From positions 1 to 6,155 of the forward strand of contig JAFLUQ010000129.1 in NCBI GenBank assembly GCA_022508735.1: 6,155 nucleotides of DNA. Reading direction: 5' to 3'. Below, in pieces: positions 1 through 6,155 of the stretch. The position numbers were made by a program, and so were the translations under genes. The stretch is from Oscillospiraceae bacterium (GTDB lineage: Bacteria > Bacillota > Clostridia > UMGS1883). Under the pieces are notes generated by a model. That model was not told where the DNA came from, did not search any database, and worked only from the letters and a program-made list of their open reading frames with translations. Position 1 is the stretch's first letter; the number at the start of each line of letters is the position of its first letter.

Positions 1-1980
1 ATGGCCCGTACCCGCGTTGAGGTCTCCGGCCTGAGCTGGGATATCGACGGAGGAAGAGCAACAACGACCCTTACAAGCCTTGAGGACAATAACACCGTTC
101 GCCTGAGCTGCGGCGAGGCCTGGACGGCCGCCAGCATAGGCGGCAGGGCCCTTGAGGTGCAGACCGACGAAAGAGGAAATTACGTCGTTATAACTCTGGA
201 TAAAAACGCCCCCGTGACAGTGGAGTTCACCCTTTCAAGTGCTCCCAATGGCACATACCTTATCACCAAAGACGGAAAATATCTCAGTGTAAACGGCATT
301 GAAAACGGCAGCGAAGCGGTTTGGGGCGAGCTTTCCGACAGCTCCTACTGGAACGTAGAAAACACCCTTGACGGCCGCATCACGATCCGGAGCTGCGCCA
401 CAGGCAAGTACCTGACCCTTGAGGACGGTAAGCTTGTTCAGCGTAATTTCACCGGCGAGGAAAATCAGCTCTTTAGCTGCGGCGAGTTTGATCTGACCCG
501 TCTCACCGAATACAGGGATGTTATAATAACCCCCGACAGCTTTACCATAACCGCCAATGGGGAAGAGGTAGATGCTCTCACCCTCGCGAGCGGTGAAAGC
601 GTTGATCTCGGCGTTAAGATAGAGCCCGCGGGCGCAAGCACGGTCGTAACCTGGTCGAGCAATAGCATCGGCAGCGGAGTTGTGTCGGGCGGCGTTCTCA
701 CTGCTTACGACCCCGGCACCGTTACCGTAACGGCCACGGCCGCCGAGGGCTACAGCGTGAGCCTTGACGTTAAGGTGACGGGCAATGCAAAGGATATCAT
801 AAAGGCGGAGCCTGTTGGCATCACCGCCGCCGACGAGGGCTGGAGCAGCGCATGGAGGCCGGAGCTTGCCTTTGACGGCATGCCTGCCACGGCCTACTCC
901 TCTAAGGACGACAGCCCGGCCAAGTATATCGAGGTCGAGCTGGCAGAGCCGACTGCCGTAACCGCTGCCTATGTTATAGGCCGCTTTACCGCCGCCGACG
1001 GCAACGGAGCCTTTTCGGGCCGTATCAACGGGGCAAAAATTTATGCCTCCAATACCGCCGGCAGCCGTGACGTACTCGTGGGCGAGGTTCAGGGCGTCAG
1101 CGCAACGAGCGCCTATATTCCTCAGAAGGTAGAGATAGACACACAGGGAGAGGCGTATAAGTACTATACTCTCTACTTCGACGCCGTGAACAACGGCTCG
1201 AACATCAGCCTTGCCGTGGCCGAGCTGGCCTTCTACACCGGCGGCGAGGGCAGCCTTAAAAAGGCCGAGCCCACCGTGACCGCCACCGCGGGCAGCCATC
1301 CTGAATACGCCGCCGACGGAAACGTGAACACGGCCTTTGAGATTTCTAACCAGGCGGAGGGGAATTTCGCAAATCAGTATATTCAGTTTGAGCTGAATGG
1401 AGTAGATCAGCTCAGCAAAATCGTTGTAAAGAAGCAGATACGCTCCCTCGGCGGAAACAACACCTACTGGGCCGACCATGCCTTTGCCGTTGGTTGTGTT
1501 TTAGAAGGCTCCTTTGACGGAGAGACCTGGGCGACAGTACACACAATGAACACATGGCCCGATGGTACAGACGGCCAGAGCGAGGTGGTTATTGAGCTTA
1601 GTGAGCCCAAGGCCTATAAGTACGTCCGCTATATCAGAAAAGAGAAAAACAGCTATGTCGGCTGGGCCGAAAACGGCGGAAACAAGCTTATTCTGGCCGA
1701 CATTGAGTTCTACGTCATAAAGCCGTATGTTTACGCCGAGATCGTGAACAGAGGCGAGGAATCCGTAACGGTGAGCGCAGAAAGTAATGTTGACGGAGAA
1801 TACAGGGTCATCGCCGCGGCATACGATGAAAACAGGCTGCTTGCGGCCGCGGCTAAGCCGTTAGTGCTTGAAAGCTTTGTTCCGGCAGAGATCACCCTTG
1901 ACATAAAGAGTGAAGGAGAAGTGTCGGTCTTTATCTGGAATGATAAATTGATTCCTATGACAGAAAAACTGACTGCATAA
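1..1980 (+). CDS. Multimodular surface/secreted carbohydrate-active protein, probably the C-terminal part (5' end likely outside window)
   Basis: Open for 659 codons and ending in TAA. Modules visible, by residue counted from the first ATG: about 1-80 is a beta-sandwich (GLSWDIDGGRATTTLTSL, later VTVEFTLS) that resembles the C-terminal domain closing GH95-type glycoside hydrolases. About 82-160 is a ricin/trefoil-like stretch with two GKYL repeats. About 172-261 is a Big_2 immunoglobulin-like domain (VTWSSN, GTVTVTATA). About 264-414 and 419-573 are two F5/8 type C (CBM32-like) domains, each introduced by KAEP. About 574-659 is a small beta domain ending VFIWNDKLIPM. The protein has no catalytic domain and no signal peptide: MARTRVEVSG is not an export signal, although every module is extracellular in type. 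The ATG at base 1 is therefore more likely an internal Met, with the catalytic domain and leader upstream; a real start exactly at the window edge cannot be excluded. Likely role is glycan binding and hydrolysis outside the cell. The GH95 link is from remembered motif likeness only. A hairpin follows the stop. Confidence 0.88.
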   Translation: MARTRVEVSGLSWDIDGGRATTTLTSLEDNNTVRLSCGEAWTAASIGGRALEVQTDERGNYVVITLDKNAPVTVEFTLSSAPNGTYLITKDGKYLSVNGIENGSEAVWGELSDSSYWNVENTLDGRITIRSCATGKYLTLEDGKLVQRNFTGEENQLFSCGEFDLTRLTEYRDVIITPDSFTITANGEEVDALTLASGESVDLGVKIEPAGASTVVTWSSNSIGSGVVSGGVLTAYDPGTVTVTATAAEGYSVSLDVKVTGNAKDIIKAEPVGITAADEGWSSAWRPELAFDGMPATAYSSKDDSPAKYIEVELAEPTAVTAAYVIGRFTAADGNGAFSGRINGAKIYASNTAGSRDVLVGEVQGVSATSAYIPQKVEIDTQGEAYKYYTLYFDAVNNGSNISLAVAELAFYTGGEGSLKKAEPTVTATAGSHPEYAADGNVNTAFEISNQAEGNFANQYIQFELNGVDQLSKIVVKKQIRSLGGNNTYWADHAFAVGCVLEGSFDGETWATVHTMNTWPDGTDGQSEVVIELSEPKAYKYVRYIRKEKNSYVGWAENGGNKLILADIEFYVIKPYVYAEIVNRGEESVTVSAESNVDGEYRVIAAAYDENRLLAAAAKPLVLESFVPAEITLDIKSEGEVSVFIWNDKLIPMTEKLTA

Positions 1981-1984
1981 AATT

Positions 1985-2013
1985 ATGGGGAGCCTTGACG
2001 AAAGGCTCCCTAT
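1985..2013 (+). terminator. Hairpin terminator after the first gene
   Basis: Five bases after the TAA stop, GGGAGCCT (1988-1995) pairs perfectly with AGGCTCCC (2003-2010) around a 7-base loop. The stem can extend outward by one G-U and two A-T pairs to 1985/2013. The tail that follows is A/T-rich but mixed (TATTGTATATAAT) rather than a clean T run, so it may terminate only partly in the + direction. On the opposite strand the hairpin is followed by ATAATTTT, a better T run, but no minus-strand gene arrives here. The hairpin overlaps the promoter of the next gene. Confidence 0.75.
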
Positions 2014-2030
2014 TGTATATAATAGACTTG
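1995..2030 (+). promoter_or_regulatory. SigA-type promoter of the AraC-family regulator gene
   Basis: The -35 element is TTGACG at 1995-2000 (five of six match TTGACA). The spacer is exactly 17 bp. The -10 element is a perfect TATAAT at 2018-2023. Initiation is expected near 2029-2031. The -35 box begins at the last base of the left terminator arm and runs through the hairpin loop, and the -10 lies in the hairpin tail. Initiation near 2030 would leave only about ten bases before the ATG. No clear operator repeat was found around it. The assignment is from sequence match only. Confidence 0.8.
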
Positions 2031-2037
2031 AGGTGAT
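2030..2037 (+). promoter_or_regulatory. Shine-Dalgarno site of the regulator gene
   Basis: GAGGTGAT matches the 16S anti-Shine-Dalgarno sequence over eight bases. The GAGG core ends seven bases before the ATG at 2041, which fixes that start. It coincides with the predicted transcription start, so the message may begin at or within this site. Confidence 0.85.
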
Positions 2038-2040
2038 AGC

Positions 2041-2856
2041 ATGCTCAACATTTCCGACACGGATATAAGCTTTCAGTTCGATAATCTGAAAATAAAGGTA
2101 ATAAAGATAAACTACGGGGTGTTTTTGCACCCGTTCCCGAAGCACCGCCACGGCAACCATTTCTACGAGGCGCATCTGGTCTGCGGCGGAAAGGGCAGGC
2201 TCATTGCCGACGGGCAGGAATATCCGCTCTCGGCGGGGACTCTCTATATGACGGGCCCTCTTGTGACTCACGAGCAGCTGACCGACAGCCTTGACCCTAT
2301 GGATGAATACTGCATCCAATTCAAGGTTAGTGAGAATAGCCGGGGTAAAAGCGGCAGGTCGGCAGAGCTCATAAAAAACACCAATTTCTGGCTGGGGGCG
2401 GACACCCAAAATATGATCGGCCTGTTTGAGATGCTGACCGAGGAGGACGAAAAGCGTGAGCTGGGCTACGCTAAAAGCGTTATCAATCTCACGTCGCAGC
2501 TGCTTATCTCTCTTGCCCGCAATTATGCCGGCAGTGAAAAGGCGACGGATTATGCAAAAATAACTCCCGACGACAAGCGCATGATAATAGTGGACGACGC
2601 TTTTTTATACAGCTACGCCGCTATCACCCTTGACGAGCTCTGCCGCCGCCTTAATTTAAGCCGCCGCCCCACTCAGCGCTTTCTTAAGAAGAACTACGGC
2701 AAGACCTTTATAGAGCTCAGGACCGAGGCCAGAATGAATAAGGCCGAGGAGCTTATGGCCGGCGGCGCCACCCCGGCTGAGGCTGCGGCGGCAGTTGGGT
2801 ATGAAAGTGCGAGAAGCATATTAAAAATACTTGATGAAAGAAGGAGTAGCAAATGA
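2041..2856 (+). CDS. AraC-family transcriptional regulator with cupin sensor domain
   Basis: A 271-residue cytoplasmic DNA-binding regulator, the usual length for the sugar-responsive AraC/XylS type. The N-terminal cupin (about 25-95) shows the family pattern HPFPKHRHGNHFYEAHLV, with His35, His37, His40 and Glu43, then SAGTLYMTGPLVTHEQL with His77. A helical linker follows. The C-terminal HTH region runs from about 195 to 271: the first HTH is ITLDELCRRLNLSRRPTQRFLKKNYGKTF split around residues 196-223, and the second is AEAAAAVGYES (246-256). The second HTH ends early, in SARSILKILDERRSSK, without the usual longer F-x-R-x-FKK-x-x-G-x-SP-x-x-YR tail. The start at 2041 is set by an ideal Shine-Dalgarno site and a strong promoter just upstream. 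The TGA stop overlaps the ATG of the following glycoside hydrolase gene, so the two are very probably coexpressed. It likely senses a sugar or oligosaccharide and activates this locus; that target is inferred from position. Confidence 0.96.
   Translation: MLNISDTDISFQFDNLKIKVIKINYGVFLHPFPKHRHGNHFYEAHLVCGGKGRLIADGQEYPLSAGTLYMTGPLVTHEQLTDSLDPMDEYCIQFKVSENSRGKSGRSAELIKNTNFWLGADTQNMIGLFEMLTEEDEKRELGYAKSVINLTSQLLISLARNYAGSEKATDYAKITPDDKRMIIVDDAFLYSYAAITLDELCRRLNLSRRPTQRFLKKNYGKTFIELRTEARMNKAEELMAGGATPAEAAAAVGYESARSILKILDERRSSK
2841..2846 (+). promoter_or_regulatory. Shine-Dalgarno site of the glycoside hydrolase gene, inside the regulator gene
   Basis: AAGGAG lies six bases before the ATG at 2853 and within the last codons of the regulator gene. 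Together with the ATGA overlap (2853-2856) it points to translational coupling by terminating and reinitiating ribosomes, and it decides the start of the downstream gene. Confidence 0.85.
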
Positions 2857-5800
2857 AAAGAATATTATCCGTTGTTTTGGCAGCCCTGCTCTGTCTTCCG
2901 GGCGCTTTGACGCTGGCCGGAGGGCCGGCGGCCATGGCCGCCGCCGGTGCTTTGCCGACCCTTTATGTTGACATGACTGCGGAAAACCATGACATACTCC
3001 ACGGCAGCGCGGGCTTCCTTTACGGAATTTCCAACGAGGGAGTGCCGGACGTGAACACTCTCACGCCCCTTAAGCCCAAGGTGCTTGCCACCAAGGGTGC
3101 GCTCGGCACCGAGCACCCCTACGGCGACGCTCTGGACGTGGCCGAAGAATTTTTTGAGGCCGGCGGCGAGCAGGTGCAGATGTACACCTCCAACTACTAC
3201 GGAGTTTTCGGCGTTACCGCCAACGCCAATGACTACGGCGGCGTGCTGAAAAATATTATCGCCCCGGCTGTGGCCGGGTGGAAGGACGAAAGACGGGAGA
3301 AATATCCCGACATTGACAGCCGTATCGTGTACATACCAATAAACGAGGGCACGCCCGTCAATGGAGTTGCAAATTTTAACGAGGCGTGGAAAATATACTG
3401 TCAGTCCATTCGTGCCGCTGACCCGGCGGCAGTTATCGCAGGCCCCAACGACGCGGTTTACCGTGGGCATTCGAGTATGCGGGATTTTCTGAATTTCTGC
3501 AAAAATAACAACTGCCTGCCTGACATAGTGACCTGGCATGAGCTGCAGGTGGGGTGCCTGAACACTATGGCCGACCACATAGCCGACTACCGCGGTATCT
3601 GCCGTGAGCTGGGCATAGAGGCAAAGCAGGTGGTCATAAATGAGTACGCTGACTTTGCCGACTGCGGCGTGCCGGGCCGACTGGTGAACTGGATAGCGAG
3701 ACTTGAAGATAATCAGGTCTACGGCTGCCTGCCTTTCTGGCATCAGGCCAACAACCTCAACGACCTGGCAGCCGATGCAAATCAGGGCAATGGAGCCTGG
3801 CAGGTGTATAAGTGGTATGGCGACATGAGCGGAAAGACCCTTGACCTGCACGCTGAAAACACTGCCTTTGACGGGTTTTACGGCCTCGCTTCGATCGATG
3901 TAAACAAGCGGAGCGCCGCTGTGCTCTGCGGCGGAGTTGACGGCGGTGCGGCCGTAGTGCTTGAAAATATAACCGATACCGCGGTATTTGCCGGAGCTGA
4001 CAGAGTGAACGTAAAGGTAGAGGCCTCATATTTCACCGGCTATCACGGTGCGGCCTATGAGCCCGAGACCGTTATGGAGGGAGTTTTCCCCATAGTGGAC
4101 GGTAAGGTAGAGATAGCCTTGACCGACACTCTGTTCTCAGCCGCCTACAATATAACCGTTACAGAGGCGGCCGGCCCTGTGAGCCCGCCCACCGTGGGCA
4201 GATTCAGGGCGGCCTATGAGGCCGAGGACGCGACTCTTCTGGGTGACCTCATGATCGATTATCAGAACAGCCCCCTTGAAACTCCCCGCTATTTCTGCTC
4301 CGGCGGAAAGCGCGTGGGCGGAATTGACGAATACGGCGACGGCATAGAGTATTCAATAAGCGTTCCCACCCCCGGCCTTTACAAGCTCAGCTTTATCTAC
4401 GGCAACGGCGTTGGCTCAACAAGAAACAATGAGAATACTCACCGCCCGCTGAACATAACACAGAAGCTCATTATTGACGGCGACGAAAGGCCCCTTCTTC
4501 TGCCCAACACATTGTTCTATTCAATGGAGGGAATGGCGGAGGAATACGTCAGCCTCACCGCCGGACGTCACCGGATATCCGTAATGTATGACGGCGAGGC
4601 CGGTGGCTTTCACGATGTGCTCTATGTTGCCTATGCCGGAGCCTACGGCGTGGAGCGGGCCGCGTTTAACAAGGTCTATGAGGCTGAGACCGCCGATTTC
4701 AATAGCTTTGGCGGAAAAACAGCCGTCCGCACAGAAACCGAAGCTCCCATGTACAGCGGCAGCGGCTACGTCACCGGGCTCGAGAAGCTTTCGGTGGAGG
4801 AGGGCGGCGGCATCCGCTGGATAGTTGACGTGGAAAACAGCGGCTATTACCACCTCAGCTTCCGTCACATGGCTCCCGGCGGCGGAAGACTTCGGCTTTA
4901 TCTTGACAATACCAACCTCACATATTCAAATTCGGCTGCGGAGATTGAGCTGCCGCCGTCAACTGAGTGGAATGATTCCCACACAACCGTATTCCTGCGC
5001 AGGGGCATAAACATAGTGGATATCGACACCGTCGGCCCGGCTTTTGTGGACTATATGCGCGTGGCATGGGCGGACTTAGATATCTCGCAGACTTATGAAG
5101 CCGAAGACGCCGACGGCAGCTTTGAGACCGCCGTGGCCGCAGGCGGAGAAACCTATGTTATGGAAATGGCCGGGGCTGGGGAGCCGGACTGCTATCTTGA
5201 GCTGACCGTGAATGTACCTGAAGCCGGGCTCTATAAAATGCAGGTGTTCCAATCCAATAACGACCTTTGCGGCACCCACAGCTACAACATCAAGATCATA
5301 GACCGTTATGCTTCTTTCGAGGTGAACGGCGACCGTGAGAACGCGAAGCGGTACTTCTTCCCGAACACCTTCTCTGACGACAGCTTTATGGAGCGGACCA
5401 TACCGATCACCCTCAGCGCCGGAGAAAATAAGATCAGAGTTTATAACGATGACAGCTGGCAGGTGCTCTGGGGCGGCAGCACCTCCGCGCCCGGCACGAA
5501 CCGCCTAATGAACTTTACACCTAACTTTGACAAATTTATCATTTCTCCCGCCACTGTGGACGTGGATATGGGGGAGATGGCCTATCCCATAAAGCTTTCC
5601 TCCACCGGGGGCGGCTATATCTACTGCGATAAAAACGCGGCCTTTTCCGGTGAAACAGCCACGGTTTATTTGCTTCCTGACGGAACCGTGAAAAAGCTCA
5701 CTCTTAACGGCGAGGACATAACCTCCATGTTGACCACCGATGACGGCAGCCTTTATACCGCCGGGATCACAGCGGTGGGCGACAGCGAGATCTTTGCCGA

Positions 5801-6155
5801 GTTCGCTCCGGCGGTGGAGGGAGATTTTGAAAGCCCTGAGTTCTCTCAGGAGGGCAGCGTGGTCCTTGACGGCAAAAGATATAAGATCATCGGTGAAAAC
5901 CTGTTCTCTAACGGCGATTTCAGCGATAACTCCGGCGAAGCGATGGGGCAGTGGTATGTTGGCGCAAACACGAGCGGCCACCCATCGGGCGGCGGATATC
6001 TTCCTCCCGTAATAAACCCTGACGGCAGCCTCATTAACCTTACGCCGCTTTCAAGCAGCGGCCTGCTGCTCAAAAATGCCTATGAGCCCAAACACGGCGA
6101 CAATGTGTTCTACTTCGGTCAGGATAACAGCCGGCCGGAGGGCTTAAAGCATTAT
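2853..6155 (+). CDS. Large secreted multimodular glycoside hydrolase, putative clan GH-A catalytic domain with CBM6/35-like modules (3' end outside window)
   Basis: I translated 1101 codons from ATG 2853 to the window end with no stop. Residues 1-29 are a Sec signal peptide (KR, hydrophobic core LSVVLAALLCLPGALTLA, likely cleavage after AMA at 27-29). Cys14 lacks a small residue before it, so a lipobox is unlikely. About 36-340 is a probable TIM-barrel hydrolase. YIPINEG puts Glu165 after Asn164, as in clan GH-A acid/base sites, and VVINEYAD gives Glu264 as candidate nucleophile, 99 residues later. WHE (228-230) lies between them. About 340-450 is an accessory beta-sandwich. CBM6/CBM35-like modules, each starting YEAE, begin at 455, 609 and 748. 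About 901-988 is an unassigned beta-rich module. ENLFSNGDFS at 1015-1024 opens a CBM4/9-like module that is cut by the window end. It follows the AraC-type gene by ATGA overlap. It is probably an extracellular enzyme on a complex polysaccharide or host glycan. The exact GH family and substrate are not assignable by eye; GH39-like is the nearest impression. Confidence 0.94.
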   Translation, partial: MKRILSVVLAALLCLPGALTLAGGPAAMAAAGALPTLYVDMTAENHDILHGSAGFLYGISNEGVPDVNTLTPLKPKVLATKGALGTEHPYGDALDVAEEFFEAGGEQVQMYTSNYYGVFGVTANANDYGGVLKNIIAPAVAGWKDERREKYPDIDSRIVYIPINEGTPVNGVANFNEAWKIYCQSIRAADPAAVIAGPNDAVYRGHSSMRDFLNFCKNNNCLPDIVTWHELQVGCLNTMADHIADYRGICRELGIEAKQVVINEYADFADCGVPGRLVNWIARLEDNQVYGCLPFWHQANNLNDLAADANQGNGAWQVYKWYGDMSGKTLDLHAENTAFDGFYGLASIDVNKRSAAVLCGGVDGGAAVVLENITDTAVFAGADRVNVKVEASYFTGYHGAAYEPETVMEGVFPIVDGKVEIALTDTLFSAAYNITVTEAAGPVSPPTVGRFRAAYEAEDATLLGDLMIDYQNSPLETPRYFCSGGKRVGGIDEYGDGIEYSISVPTPGLYKLSFIYGNGVGSTRNNENTHRPLNITQKLIIDGDERPLLLPNTLFYSMEGMAEEYVSLTAGRHRISVMYDGEAGGFHDVLYVAYAGAYGVERAAFNKVYEAETADFNSFGGKTAVRTETEAPMYSGSGYVTGLEKLSVEEGGGIRWIVDVENSGYYHLSFRHMAPGGGRLRLYLDNTNLTYSNSAAEIELPPSTEWNDSHTTVFLRRGINIVDIDTVGPAFVDYMRVAWADLDISQTYEAEDADGSFETAVAAGGETYVMEMAGAGEPDCYLELTVNVPEAGLYKMQVFQSNNDLCGTHSYNIKIIDRYASFEVNGDRENAKRYFFPNTFSDDSFMERTIPITLSAGENKIRVYNDDSWQVLWGGSTSAPGTNRLMNFTPNFDKFIISPATVDVDMGEMAYPIKLSSTGGGYIYCDKNAAFSGETATVYLLPDGTVKKLTLNGEDITSMLTTDDGSLYTAGITAVGDSEIFAEFAPAVEGDFESPEFSQEGSVVLDGKRYKIIGENLFSNGDFSDNSGEAMGQWYVGANTSGHPSGGGYLPPVINPDGSLINLTPLSSSGLLLKNAYEPKHGDNVFYFGQDNSRPEGLKHY
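2926..2943. repeat. Perfect 18-bp GC palindrome in the signal-peptide coding region
   Basis: CGGCGGCCATGGCCGCCG equals its own reverse complement. In RNA it would form a 7-bp GC stem with a CATG loop. It covers codons 25-31 (PAAMAAA), right at the predicted signal peptidase site. GCC/GCG alanine codons on either side of one Met make such symmetry easy to reach by chance, so a function is not claimed. Confidence 0.5.

Noticed and set aside
235..1479. 414-codon open frame on the minus strand opposite the first gene
   Set aside because: Its codons are in register with the sense codons, so it stays open because TTA, CTA and TCA are rare in the sense gene. The product is Gly/Ala/Val-rich with no recognisable domain, while the + strand shows clear modules.
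1940..2040. Operator-like repeats for AraC-type autoregulation upstream of the regulator gene
   Set aside because: Apart from the terminator stem I found no pair of direct or inverted half-sites with convincing length.
1861..2409. 182-codon minus-strand frame spanning the gap between genes 1 and 2
   Set aside because: It runs through two confident + strand genes, a hairpin and a promoter, and its product has no recognisable domain.
2892..2910. Possible lipobox at Cys14 of the hydrolase signal peptide
   Set aside because: The residues before Cys are A-L-L. Leu at -1 does not fit the Gly/Ala/Ser needed there, and a better signal peptidase I site follows at 27-29.
2865..3851. 328-codon open frame on the minus strand opposite the hydrolase gene
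   Set aside because: It has the same in-register antisense artefact. The + strand here encodes a signal peptide and catalytic motifs in a frame open for 1101 codons.
4588..5010. Short + strand frames (4588-4824 and 4825-5010) within the hydrolase gene
   Set aside because: They are out of frame with the large open gene, have low-complexity products, and overlap clearly conserved CBM-like sequence.
5505..5981. 158-codon minus-strand frame near the window end
   Set aside because: It is a shadow of the hydrolase gene, with no domain and no supporting context.

Overview
The window looks like a carbohydrate-degradation locus from a moderately GC-rich (by eye) Gram-positive, anaerobic Clostridia-type bacterium, plausibly an uncultivated gut Oscillospirales/Ruminococcaceae-like lineage. 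This is inference. It rests on strong purine-rich Shine-Dalgarno sites, frequent ATA isoleucine codons beside GCC/GGC-rich codon use, Big_2 and F5/8-type C modules, and a C-terminal module ending in VFIWNDKLIPM, a style common in secreted Clostridia enzymes. No species marker is present.

Three genes lie head to tail on the + strand. (1) 1-1980 encodes the C-terminal part, or possibly the whole, of a multimodular cell-surface/secreted carbohydrate-active protein. Its modules are a beta-sandwich resembling the C-terminal domain of GH95-type enzymes, a ricin/trefoil-like segment, a Big_2 domain, two F5/8 type C (CBM32-like) domains and a small terminal beta domain. No catalytic domain or signal peptide is visible, so it probably begins upstream of the window. 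(2) 2041-2856 encodes a 271-residue AraC-family regulator with a cupin sensor domain. (3) 2853 to beyond the window end encodes a very large secreted protein. It has a signal peptide, a putative clan GH-A TIM-barrel glycoside hydrolase (candidate catalytic Glu165 and Glu264), an accessory beta-sandwich, three CBM6/CBM35-like modules, an unassigned module and the start of a CBM4/9-like module. It is still open after 1101 codons.

The 60-bp gap between genes 1 and 2 is very dense. A perfect 8-bp-stem hairpin ends gene 1. A near-consensus SigA promoter (TTGACG, 17 bp, TATAAT) starts in the last stem base and loop of that hairpin and ends in its tail, followed at once by the Shine-Dalgarno site of the regulator gene. 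Genes 2 and 3 overlap by ATGA, and the ribosome binding site of gene 3 lies inside gene 2. Regulator and enzyme are therefore probably one translationally coupled operon, while gene 1 belongs to a preceding unit.

A reasonable inference is that the regulator senses a sugar or oligosaccharide and controls the secreted enzyme it is cotranscribed with. Gene 1 would act on, or bind, the same class of complex (possibly galactose/fucose-containing) glycan outside the cell. The substrate cannot be read from the sequence. Nothing longer than 60 bases is non-coding. I saw no tRNA, rRNA, CRISPR array, insertion sequence or attachment site.
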